This document shows positions 1 to 5,802 of a stretch of DNA of 8,440 nucleotides, in pieces. The notes under the pieces are model-generated. The model was not told the origin of the DNA. It saw only the letters and a list, made by a program, of their open reading frames with translations, and did not search any database. Source of the DNA: a bacterium (lineage in GTDB: Bacteria > Verrucomicrobiota > Verrucomicrobiae > Opitutales > Opitutaceae); NCBI GenBank assembly GCA_021780625.1, contig JAJXYI010000332.1, forward strand, positions 1 to 8,440. Direction: 5' to 3'. The first letter of the stretch is position 1; each line of letters opens with the position of its first letter. The position numbers and the translations under genes are program-made.

Positions 1-176
1 ACGACAACTGCCAGGCCCACCGCGAATTCACCTCGAGACTGGACGTCTGGGTCTCCCGCCTTCAGCAGCAGGGCGCAAACACGAGCCTCGTGCTCGAGGT
101 GTTCCGTGAAACCTCCGGATGGATACGCGCGCACATCATGCGCATCGACTGCCAGCTCCGGACCTGCAAGGCCTGA
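1..176 (+). CDS. Bacteriohemerythrin-like protein, C-terminal end only
   Basis: The 5' part lies outside the window; the readable frame starts at base 3 and gives 57 codons before TGA at 174-176. Hemerythrins are four-helix-bundle proteins that bind O2 at a non-haem di-iron site, for O2 sensing, storage or delivery. The tail shows the pattern of the last two helices: an AHREF segment (visible residue 6 is His), an amphipathic helix with Trp16, then WIRAHIMRID near the end. Its His44 and Asp49, five residues apart, match the family's final His and bridging Asp ligands. Position -4 from His6, where the family normally has the first His of HxxxH, is Asn. The site may therefore be altered, or my register may be off. 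It converges on the zinc peptidase gene and shares a terminator with it. The family call rests on this short tail only. Confidence 0.68.
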   Translation, partial: DNCQAHREFTSRLDVWVSRLQQQGANTSLVLEVFRETSGWIRAHIMRIDCQLRTCKA

Positions 177-204
177 CGGCCTCCGAGACGCGTCCCCTGG
201 ACAC

Positions 205-236
205 AAAAAAGCCCGGCTCGTCGAAGGCCGGGCTTT
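205..236. terminator. Bidirectional intrinsic terminator
   Basis: A 10-bp perfect stem, AAAGCCCGGC (208-217) and GCCGGGCTTT (227-236), encloses a 9-nt loop. The A-run at 205-210 gives a clean U-tract on the minus strand, just past the zinc peptidase stop codon. On the plus strand the U-tract is only three bases, so termination of the hemerythrin-like gene should be weaker. Its place between two convergent genes fits a shared terminator. Confidence 0.88.
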
Positions 237-243
237 GTCGTGA

Positions 244-957
244 TTAGTCACTGCGCCGTCCGCCCGACCCCATCAACTGCAGGATCAGGTAGAGGAGCTG
301 GCCGATCGTGGTGACGAGTGCCGCCACATAGGTCAGTGCCGCGGCGTCGAGCGTCTCATTCACGCCGTGAATCTCGTCGGAATCGAGGATGCCGAGGTTC
401 ACCAGCTGCAGCTTCGCGCGCCGGCTCGCGTCGAACTCAACCGGCAGGGTGACAAACTGGAAGACCGCGATGGCGAGGAGCGCGACGATGCCTAGCTTCA
501 GCATCAGGATGCCGAAGAATTGCGAGCCGATCAGGAACGCCATGAAAAGGCCAAAGCTCATCACGAAGCCCGCGACCGGCGCGGCGATCTGGGCCGCCGG
601 AACCAGGGTCTGGCGGATCCGCATCATCGCGTAGCCTTCCTTGTCCTGAATCGCATGCCCCGCCTCGTGCGCGGATACACCGAGCGCCGCCAGGCTCGTC
701 CCCCGGAAATTGTCGGAGGACAGCGCCAGCCGCCGGTTCACCGGATCGTAGTGGTCGGTCAGCATGCCGTCGACCTCCACGACCTCGACTCCATTAATGC
801 CCGCCGCACGCATGACGGCCTCGGCAGCCTCGGCGCCCGTGATTCGACCACGGGACTGAATCTGCAGGTTCTTGTTGTAGGCTCTCGACACGCGGTACTG
901 CGCGTAAAGCCCGAAGACCAACGGTACGATCAGTAGAGCAATCCAAGCGAGTATCAT
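244..957 (-). CDS. Membrane neutral zinc metallopeptidase, YugP type (Zn_peptidase_2 family)
   Basis: The 237-residue protein matches the usual length of the YugP-like family (about 220-235). Residues 2-20 form an N-terminal membrane segment. The HExxH zinc site is HEAGH at 97-101, in the family-typical context GVSAHEAGHAIQD. Two long hydrophobic helices follow at about 118-145 and 147-172. The LPVEFDAS stretch (171-178) probably supplies the third zinc ligand, Glu174. A final hydrophobic segment at about 204-229 ends in a short polar tail. The substrate is unknown; members are thought to be membrane-embedded proteases, with no established role I can name for this group. The ATG at 955-957 directly begins the first membrane helix. 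No Shine-Dalgarno is visible before it. The gene is transcribed away from lptF/G and ends at the shared terminator. Family confidence is high, function is open. Confidence 0.93.
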   Translation of the reverse strand: MILAWIALLIVPLVFGLYAQYRVSRAYNKNLQIQSRGRITGAEAAEAVMRAAGINGVEVVEVDGMLTDHYDPVNRRLALSSDNFRGTSLAALGVSAHEAGHAIQDKEGYAMMRIRQTLVPAAQIAAPVAGFVMSFGLFMAFLIGSQFFGILMLKLGIVALLAIAVFQFVTLPVEFDASRRAKLQLVNLGILDSDEIHGVNETLDAAALTYVAALVTTIGQLLYLILQLMGSGGRRSD

Positions 958-1176
958 GATAGAAAAGGGACAGTTGTTACCCCCGGTGAGTTCGAGGGCA
1001 TTCGAAACATTAGCAGAAAACAGCCCAGTTGTCTTCAGGGGAAGCCCGCCGTCGGCGGATCCAGATTAGCATCTTTTAATCAGCTTCTTACGTAATCAAT
1101 AGTCGGAAGCTTGGAATTTATTCCAGCCATTGGAATGCGTCAGGCTGACTCCAGGGCGTGCGTTGAAGGCGGGACT
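958..1176. other. Intergenic region between divergent zinc peptidase and LptF/G genes
   Basis: This stretch is clearly less GC-rich than the genes around it, especially 1065-1135, so promoters for both divergent genes probably lie here. I found no convincing -35/-10 pair on either strand. A 13-bp palindrome, CCGCCGTCGGCGG (1046-1058), and a cluster of ATTCCA/TGGAAT half-sites (1112-1136, listed separately) are the only structured elements. No RNA gene or credible protein-coding frame was seen. Confidence 0.6.
1112..1136. promoter_or_regulatory. Cluster of three alternating TGGAAT/ATTCCA half-sites; candidate operator
   Basis: The half-sites run TGGAAT (1112-1117), ATTCCA (1120-1125), TGGAAT (1131-1136). 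They form two overlapping palindromes, one with a 2-nt spacer and one with a 5-nt spacer. The second, ATTCCAGCCATTGGAAT (1120-1136), matches a site upstream of the rrf2 gene (2523-2539) at 15 of 17 positions when one is reverse-complemented. This suggests a shared dimeric DNA-binding protein, possibly the Rrf2 regulator encoded downstream. It lies 138 bp before the lptF/G GTG and 162 bp before the zinc peptidase ATG, so either gene could be the target. The protein that binds it is inferred, not shown. Confidence 0.5.
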
Positions 1177-1278
1177 ATGGCTCAAACTTGCCCACCTTTA
1201 GGCTTTCACGGCCTCCGGCCTCGGGTTCTAGTGGCGCCCTCCTCGCAAAGCCCAGACTCCCCACCGCACGACCTGTGA
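1177..1278 (+). CDS. Candidate 33-residue leader ORF overlapping the lptF/G start
   Basis: ATG at 1177 opens a 33-codon frame whose TGA (1276-1278) overlaps the likely GTG start of lptF/G (1275-1277) in a GTGA junction. A purine-rich AAGG (1166-1169) sits 7 nt before the ATG, a better ribosome site than the permease gene itself has. The peptide is rich in Pro and Ser, has no membrane segment, and resembles nothing I know. Its value, if real, would be translational coupling to the permease rather than a function of the peptide. It may well be chance. Confidence 0.2.
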   Translation: MAQTCPPLGFHGLRPRVLVAPSSQSPDSPPHDL

Positions 1279-2387
1279 AGACCTTCGATCGTTACCTCCT
1301 CCGCGAGTGGTTCCAAATCATCGGCGTAGTTGTCGCCGCACTGCTCGGTCTTCTGCTCGTCCAGGTGATGTACACGGACCTGGCGCCGCTCCTCACCGCA
1401 GGCGCGACCTTCATGGACGTGACGGTGTATCTCGCCGTGGCGGTCCCGAGCTTCCTGGCACTGCTGATGCCCCTCACCCTGCTGGTGTCGTTGCTCTATG
1501 TATTCGGGCAGCTCCACAGGAATCACGAATTCACGGCCATGCGCGCGTCGGGCGTCAGTCTCGCCCGCATTTCGGTGCCGGTCTGGTGTGTGGGCATCGT
1601 CTGCTGCGGACTCACCCTCTGGCTCAACAGCACCATCGTCCCGTGGTCGGTCGAGCAGTCGCGCCAGATTCGCGAACGCGTCGAATTCCGACACGAGGCG
1701 GCCAGCCGTTCGGCCGACGAGATCGGCGCGCGCACCAGCGTCGCCTTCGACAATCGGAGCGCCGGCCGGCTCTGGTTCATGGACCGCTACAGTCTTTTCA
1801 CCCACAAGGCGTACGGCATCAGCCTGTCCTTCCTCGACGCACAGCGCCGCGAAACCCGCCGGATCGTGGCCAGCCAGGCCTGGCGGGACGCCGACGGGAA
1901 GGGCTGGACCTTCCGCAACGGACGCGACTACCGCTTCGATCTCGACAGCGGGGAGATCGTCGCCAACTCGCCGTTCAGGACAATGACCTTCAGGGGCGTG
2001 ACCGATGATCCTTCGCTCATGCTCCTCATCGATCGCAAACCCATTGATCTATCGTTCTGGGAACTCCGGCGGCTCATCGGGTACCTGCGCTCGGTCAACA
2101 GCACCAAGGCAGTGCCCTACGAGGTCCGTTACTTCGGCCTGCTCGCCGACACCCTCGCTCCGTTGATTGTCATCGGTCTTTCGGTTCCCTTCGCCGTGTC
2201 CGGAGTGCGAGTCAACCCCGCGGTCGGCATCTCCAAGTCGATCGGCCTGTTCGCACTCTATTACCTCCTCGCCCAGCTCGGCGGAACCCTCGCAGCCAAG
2301 GGCGTCATCACGCCCGAATGGGGCGCCTGGCTTCCCAGCCTGGGCATGAGCGGCCTCGCCTTCTGGTTCTTCCTCAGGCTGCGCTGA
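1275..2387 (+). CDS. LptF/LptG (YjgP/YjgQ) family lipopolysaccharide-export permease
   Basis: Family members form the inner-membrane part of the LptB2FG ABC transporter, which extracts lipopolysaccharide and pushes it toward LptC/LptA. I chose GTG 1275 because the protein then begins VKTFDRYLLREW, the standard LptF/G opening. The frame stays open upstream to a TTG at 1188, but that 29-residue extension is Pro/Ser/Arg-rich and atypical. From GTG the protein has 370 residues, normal for the family. Three N-terminal membrane helices lie at about 15-32, 52-79 and 99-122, with the typical cytoplasmic FTAMRASGVSL segment (86-96) between helices 2 and 3. A periplasmic beta-jellyroll region spans about 130-255, and three C-terminal helices lie at about 288-310, 319-341 and 350-368. 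F and G cannot be told apart here, and no partner permease, LptB or LptC is in the window. The gene stands alone, 218 bp before rrf2. Confidence 0.93.
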   Translation: MKTFDRYLLREWFQIIGVVVAALLGLLLVQVMYTDLAPLLTAGATFMDVTVYLAVAVPSFLALLMPLTLLVSLLYVFGQLHRNHEFTAMRASGVSLARISVPVWCVGIVCCGLTLWLNSTIVPWSVEQSRQIRERVEFRHEAASRSADEIGARTSVAFDNRSAGRLWFMDRYSLFTHKAYGISLSFLDAQRRETRRIVASQAWRDADGKGWTFRNGRDYRFDLDSGEIVANSPFRTMTFRGVTDDPSLMLLIDRKPIDLSFWELRRLIGYLRSVNSTKAVPYEVRYFGLLADTLAPLIVIGLSVPFAVSGVRVNPAVGISKSIGLFALYYLLAQLGGTLAAKGVITPEWGAWLPSLGMSGLAFWFFLRLR

Positions 2388-2522
2388 CCCGCCTCGGATC
2401 GCACGGTCCATGCCAGGGCCGATTGGCCTGCCTTTCATCGTCACCTGTGATACCTGACCATTCCGGTAATCATCGCAAGAACGCGTATTTTGCGTGATTC
2501 ATTAGTGGCTTTAAGTCAGGCG

Positions 2523-2539
2523 ATTCCAATGCCTGGAAC
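2523..2539. promoter_or_regulatory. 17-bp palindrome upstream of rrf2; candidate operator
   Basis: ATTCCAATGCCTGGAAC has the form ATTCCA-N5-TGGAA and differs at only two positions from the reverse complement of 1120-1136. It ends 66 bp before the Rrf2 ATG and sits immediately upstream of an AT-rich TTTAAT (2541-2546), which could be a -10 box; the palindrome would then fill the spacer, a common repressor position. Rrf2 regulators bind as dimers to palindromes and often control their own gene, so autoregulation is the simplest reading. An additional GGAATT lies at 2560-2565. Function is inferred from conservation and position only. Confidence 0.5.
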
Positions 2540-2568
2540 TTTTAATACTCCAAAACTTAGGAATTCGC

Positions 2569-2597
2569 TTGCAAATACCCTACCACGCAAATGTAGA
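2569..2597 (+). promoter_or_regulatory. Weak candidate sigma70-type promoter for the rrf2 cluster
   Basis: TTGCAA (2569-2574) and TGTAGA (2592-2597) are 17 bp apart, with 4 of 6 and 3 of 6 consensus matches. Transcription would start only a few bases before the Rrf2 ATG at 2606, giving a nearly leaderless message, which fits the lack of a Shine-Dalgarno there. The alternative is the TTTAAT at 2541-2546 next to the palindrome. Neither is strong. Confidence 0.25.
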
Positions 2598-2605
2598 TTA
2601 ATTTC

Positions 2606-3160
2606 ATGAAACTCTCCAAGAAAGGCGAATATGCGCTCCGAGCCCTCATCGATCTTGGAATCGCCGCCTCGGTCGGTCGGGAGCTCGTGAGGGTCTCCGA
2701 AATCGCCGAAAAGGAGAAGATGTCGGTCAAGTTTCTCGAGCAGGTGATGCTCCAGCTCCGCGAAGCCGGCTTCGTGGAAAGCGAACGTGGAAAGTTCGGC
2801 GGCTACCGCCTCGCACGGCCGTCATCCAAAATATACCTGGGAGAAATCGTCCGACTCATCGACGGCCCCCTCGCACCGATTGGCTGTGTCTCACAAACCG
2901 CCTACACCCCCTGTTCATGCCCGGACGAGGCTCACTGCGGTCTGCGCATGGTGATGCTCGACGTCCGAAATGCGATCGCGGGAATCCTTGATCGCTACTC
3001 GCTTGCGCAAATCGTGGAAGTGACGACCCGAAAGTTGCGCCGCGACGGTCAAGCGCTGCCATTCTCCCAGCCACCCGCGCGTTCCGCGTCCGCGGAAAAC
3101 CGTACGCGCCGGCTGCACGACGGGATCCTCGATGAACTTCAGGAGGAGTACTCCATATGA
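2606..3160 (+). CDS. Rrf2-family transcriptional regulator with a four-cysteine cluster
   Basis: The 184-residue protein opens MKLSKKGEYALRALIDL, the hallmark Rrf2 N-terminus. A winged helix-turn-helix follows at about 27-76, with the recognition region MSVKFLEQVMLQLREAGF and wing GKFGGYRLARP, then the dimerisation helix at about 116-145. Cysteines 94, 103, 105 and 111 lie in the loop where IscR, NsrR and RsrR bind Fe-S clusters, but the spacing (C-x8-C-x-C-x5-C) differs from IscR's three-Cys pattern. An Fe-S cluster, a thiol switch or a metal are all possible. A polar tail (about 150-184) extends beyond the family core. It is the first gene of a cluster with a sulfonate-type transporter and CysK, so control of sulfur uptake and cysteine synthesis is likely, as with CymR. 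No ribosome-binding site precedes ATG 2606. Its TGA overlaps the next ATG. Confidence 0.93.
   Translation: MKLSKKGEYALRALIDLGIAASVGRELVRVSEIAEKEKMSVKFLEQVMLQLREAGFVESERGKFGGYRLARPSSKIYLGEIVRLIDGPLAPIGCVSQTAYTPCSCPDEAHCGLRMVMLDVRNAIAGILDRYSLAQIVEVTTRKLRRDGQALPFSQPPARSASAENRTRRLHDGILDELQEEYSI
3141..3146 (+). promoter_or_regulatory. Strong ribosome binding site for the binding-protein gene
   Basis: A perfect AGGAGG inside the end of the Rrf2 reading frame stands 10 nt before the ATG at 3157. It is by far the best Shine-Dalgarno in the window, so the binding protein can be made at higher level than the regulator encoded on the same message. It also confirms the start at the ATGA overlap. Confidence 0.85.
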
Positions 3161-4158
3161 AGCTTTCCACCCGCATCGCCGCGATTGTCGGGATCCTGGG
3201 AGGCGCCGCCGCGTTGGTCGGCGTTGTATCAGGCCGCGACACCAAGCCAGCCAGCACCACGCGTGTTCTTCGCGTGGGTTATTTTCCCAACGTCACGCAT
3301 GCCCAAGGAGTCATCGGCGCAGAGACCTCGCGCGAAGGCCGAGGCTGGTTTGAAAAGCGGCTCGGCCCAGGAGTGAAGATCCAGTGGTTCGCCTACAATG
3401 CGGGTCCGAGCGCCATGGAGGCACTCTTGGCGGGTTCGATCGACATGACGTATGTCGGACCCAATCCCGCCCTGAATGTCTACATCCGCTCCGCTGGCGA
3501 TGAGGTGCGCGTCATGTCCGGGGCCGCCGAAGGCGGCGCCGCACTGGTAATCCACCAGGATTCGCGGATCGCGTCCGCCGCCGATTTCAAGGGGCGTCGC
3601 ATCGGCACGCCCCAACTCGGAAATACCCAGGACGTGGCCGCCCGCTCGTGGTTCAAGGCTCACGGCCTGCAGGTCACCCTCACCGGCGGCGATGTTCAGG
3701 TGATCCCCACGGCGAATCCTGATCAACTCACCCTCTTCTCCCAGGGTCGCCTCGACGGAGTATGGACCGTCGAACCTTGGGTCTCGCGGTTGGTGCTCGA
3801 AAGCAACGGTAAGGTCTTCCTCGCCCAGTCGGATGCGGTCACCACCGTCTTGGTCGCGGCGGTCCGGGCCCTTCGGGAGAAACCCGCGCTGGTCGCCCGT
3901 TTTGTCGAAGCGCACCGTGAGCTCACCGAGTGGATCAACGCCCATCCCGACGAGGCCAGGGAACTCGTGCGTACGGGCCTCGCCGCCGAGACCAGGAGGG
4001 CTTTCTCCGCCGCCCTCATGGCGTCAGCGTGGTCCCATCTCAAATTCACCGACAAGGTCCCCGTCCGGCGATTCGAGACCCTCGTACGCGACGCACAGTC
4101 CGTCGGATTCCTCCGCAATGCGATCCCCCTGGATCGCCTATTCAGCCGAAGGCCATGA
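3157..4158 (+). CDS. SsuA/TauA/NrtA-type periplasmic substrate-binding protein (probable sulfonate uptake)
   Basis: The 333-residue protein captures a small solute in the periplasm for the ABC importer encoded next. Residues 1-26 form a signal peptide with a hydrophobic core at 8-24; there is no lipobox Cys, so it should be soluble or N-terminally anchored. Family features are GYFPNVTHAQ (41-50), NAGPSAMEALLAGSIDMTYVG (81-101), the ligand-pocket segment GTPQLGNTQDVAAR (150-163) and VWTVEPWVSRL (202-212). These belong to the NMT1/SsuA-like group that includes sulfonate, taurine, nitrate and pyrimidine-precursor binders. Neighbourhood with CysK and Rrf2 favours a sulfur compound; sequence alone does not fix the ligand. 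It contains no cysteine and only five methionines, a sulfur-sparing composition. It overlaps rrf2 and the ATPase gene by 4 bases each. Confidence 0.9.
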   Translation: MKLSTRIAAIVGILGGAAALVGVVSGRDTKPASTTRVLRVGYFPNVTHAQGVIGAETSREGRGWFEKRLGPGVKIQWFAYNAGPSAMEALLAGSIDMTYVGPNPALNVYIRSAGDEVRVMSGAAEGGAALVIHQDSRIASAADFKGRRIGTPQLGNTQDVAARSWFKAHGLQVTLTGGDVQVIPTANPDQLTLFSQGRLDGVWTVEPWVSRLVLESNGKVFLAQSDAVTTVLVAAVRALREKPALVARFVEAHRELTEWINAHPDEARELVRTGLAAETRRAFSAALMASAWSHLKFTDKVPVRRFETLVRDAQSVGFLRNAIPLDRLFSRRP

Positions 4159-4967
4159 CCCTGGAAACCGAACTTCGGAACGAATCCCCCTCCAAACTCG
4201 CCGTGCGGCGCATCTCGAAGCGCTTCTCCACGAGAGGTCGGGCGGTGCACGCGCTGGACGATGTGTCGCTCGAAGTCAGCGAGGGCGAGTTCGTCTGTCT
4301 CGTGGGACCGTCCGGATGCGGGAAATCTACCCTGCTTAACATGATCGCGGGGCTCGAATTGCCAGACGAGGGCGAGGTTCTGTCCGACGGCCATCGCGTC
4401 AACACGCCCGGTCGCGACCGAATGGTGATGTTTCAGGAGTCCGCGCTGTTTCCTTGGCTCGACGTGCTGGGCAACGTGCTCTTCGGCCTCCGGCTCAAGC
4501 CCGGCCTCACCACCGCGGAACGGCTCGACGTCGCGCGCTTCTACCTGAATCTGGTCGGCTTGGAGAAGTTCAGCCACGCTTACGTCCACGAACTCTCTGG
4601 CGGGATGAAACAGCGCGTGGCTCTCGCCAGGGCCCTTGCGCCGAACCCAAGGGTGCTGCTGATGGACGAACCCTTCGCCGCGCTCGACGCACTGACCCGC
4701 GAGCAATTGTACGGAGACCTCCAGCGCATCTGGGCCGAACGCCGCAAGACGATCGTGTTCGTGACCCACAACGTCCGCGAGGCCGTCTGCCTCGGCGATC
4801 GTGTGGTCCTGTTCTCCCCTCATCCCGGGCGTATCCGCGAACACTATCACATCGATCTCCCTCGCCCGCGGGACATCAACAGCGTGAACCTCGCCGCCTA
4901 CGCCTCGGAAATCATGACCGCGCTGAAGCGACACACCGCCAACTCCAACGGGGATGTAGCCGAATGA
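4155..4967 (+). CDS. SsuB/TauB-type ABC transporter ATPase
   Basis: The 270-residue subunit powers the importer, probably as a homodimer under the SsuC-type permease on the cytoplasmic face. All ATPase motifs are intact: Walker A GPSGCGKST (51-59), Q-loop Gln94, signature LSGGM (147-151), Walker B VLLMDEP (167-173), D-loop ALDAL (176-180) and switch His205 in VTHNVREA. The stretch FQESALFPWLDVLGNVLFGL after the Q-loop is typical of the nitrate/sulfonate/taurine subfamily. The frame stays open upstream of 4155, but that part lies inside the binding-protein gene and is only a shadow. ATG 4155 forms an ATGA overlap with the previous stop, and the length fits the family (about 250-270). It ends in another ATGA overlap with the permease gene. 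Confidence 0.95.
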   Translation: MTLETELRNESPSKLAVRRISKRFSTRGRAVHALDDVSLEVSEGEFVCLVGPSGCGKSTLLNMIAGLELPDEGEVLSDGHRVNTPGRDRMVMFQESALFPWLDVLGNVLFGLRLKPGLTTAERLDVARFYLNLVGLEKFSHAYVHELSGGMKQRVALARALAPNPRVLLMDEPFAALDALTREQLYGDLQRIWAERRKTIVFVTHNVREAVCLGDRVVLFSPHPGRIREHYHIDLPRPRDINSVNLAAYASEIMTALKRHTANSNGDVAE

Positions 4968-5731
4968 AACGATTCCTCAGAGCCCTGTTCTTCTTCGCCC
5001 TGATGATCGGCGTCTGGCAGGCGATCTTCATGGCCCGGATCTGGTCGCCGGTGCTCGTGCCCTCTCCGCTCAGCGTTGCCCGATACCTCGAGAGCGCGAC
5101 TTTGGATGGCACGCTCATCAGTGCGACGATCGTGACCCTCCGTCGGTTGTCGATCGGCTACGTCGTCGGTATCCTGCTGGGCCTGCCCCTGGGGCTTCTG
5201 ACAGCGCGCTTCCGGGTCATCGGCGACACGCTCGGTCTCATTGCACTCGGCCTGCAGACGCTTCCCAGCGTGTGCTGGGTGCCGCTTTCGCTCCTCTGGT
5301 TCGGCCAGACCGAGACAGCGATGTTCTTCGTCGTCGTGATGGGCACGCTCTGGTCGATGATCATCGCAACCGAAAACGGCGTTCGCAACGTCCCCCCCAT
5401 CTTCGCCCGAGCCGCACGGACCATGGGGTCGAGCGGACTCCACACCTGGACCCACGTCATGCTGCCCGCCTCGCTCCCGTTCGTGGTGTCCGGCATGAAG
5501 CAGGGCTGGGCCTTCGCCTGGCGCTCGCTGATGGCGGCCGAAATCTATGTCACTATCCTCAGCGGCTTCGGCCTGGGTCACCTGCTGCACTATGGACGCG
5601 AGCTCAATGCGATGGAGCAGGTGATCGGAATCATGCTCGTGATCATCGTGATCGGCCTGCTCGCGGACAAAATCCTCTTTTCTCCCTGGGAGCGCTTCCT
5701 CCACCGCCGGTGGGGGACCGAGAAGGCCTGA
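4964..5731 (+). CDS. SsuC/TauC-type ABC transporter permease
   Basis: The 255-residue inner-membrane protein forms the importer channel (BPD_transp_1 fold). Hydrophobic segments lie at about 7-25, 62-81, 88-112, 118-136, 172-196 and 218-238, giving six helices. The cytoplasmic EAA loop that docks on the ATPase is visible at about 147-172: ARAARTMGSSGLHTWTHVML followed by PASLP, with its conserved Gly and Leu-Pro. AWRSLMAAEI (185-194) is a usual motif of this subfamily. I chose ATG 4964 because it overlaps the ATPase stop (ATGA) and directly precedes the first helix; the open frame upstream is a shadow of the ATPase gene. A weak GGGGA lies about 10 nt before it. Binding protein, ATPase and permease make a complete importer. 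Confidence 0.94.
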   Translation: MKRFLRALFFFALMIGVWQAIFMARIWSPVLVPSPLSVARYLESATLDGTLISATIVTLRRLSIGYVVGILLGLPLGLLTARFRVIGDTLGLIALGLQTLPSVCWVPLSLLWFGQTETAMFFVVVMGTLWSMIIATENGVRNVPPIFARAARTMGSSGLHTWTHVMLPASLPFVVSGMKQGWAFAWRSLMAAEIYVTILSGFGLGHLLHYGRELNAMEQVIGIMLVIIVIGLLADKILFSPWERFLHRRWGTEKA

Positions 5732-5802
5732 GTCCGACCCCTTTCCCGTAACTGAAGCTAGCAACCAAACAAAGAGAACAACCACATCCCACTCGAAAAC
5801 CC
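5732..5802 (+). other. A/C-rich gap before cysK, probable unstructured leader
   Basis: This 71-bp gap separates the permease stop from the CysK ATG. From about 5761 it is strikingly A/C-rich with very few T or G residues, so an RNA copy would be poorly structured. No Shine-Dalgarno, terminator or convincing promoter is visible. CysK is therefore most simply read from the transporter message, with translation starting on an open, unstructured leader. A separate promoter cannot be excluded. Confidence 0.45.

Noticed and set aside
1046..1058. CCGCCGTCGGCGG palindrome as a terminator
   Set aside because: The centre leaves no room for a normal loop without losing pairs, and no U-tract follows on either strand; likely a chance GC palindrome.
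1188..1274. Longer LptF/G start at TTG 1188 (29 extra residues)
   Set aside because: The extension is Pro/Ser/Arg-rich, unlike the family, while GTG 1275 gives the standard LptF/G N-terminus. It is not excluded experimentally.
2388..2605. Riboswitch (for example SAM type) or RNA gene before rrf2
   Set aside because: I found no conserved riboswitch core, no terminator-antiterminator pair and no tRNA-like fold; the only structured element is the 17-bp palindrome.
3723..4934. 403-codon minus-strand frame
   Set aside because: Antisense to the binding protein and ATPase genes, whose motifs are intact; composition is that of a shadow frame.
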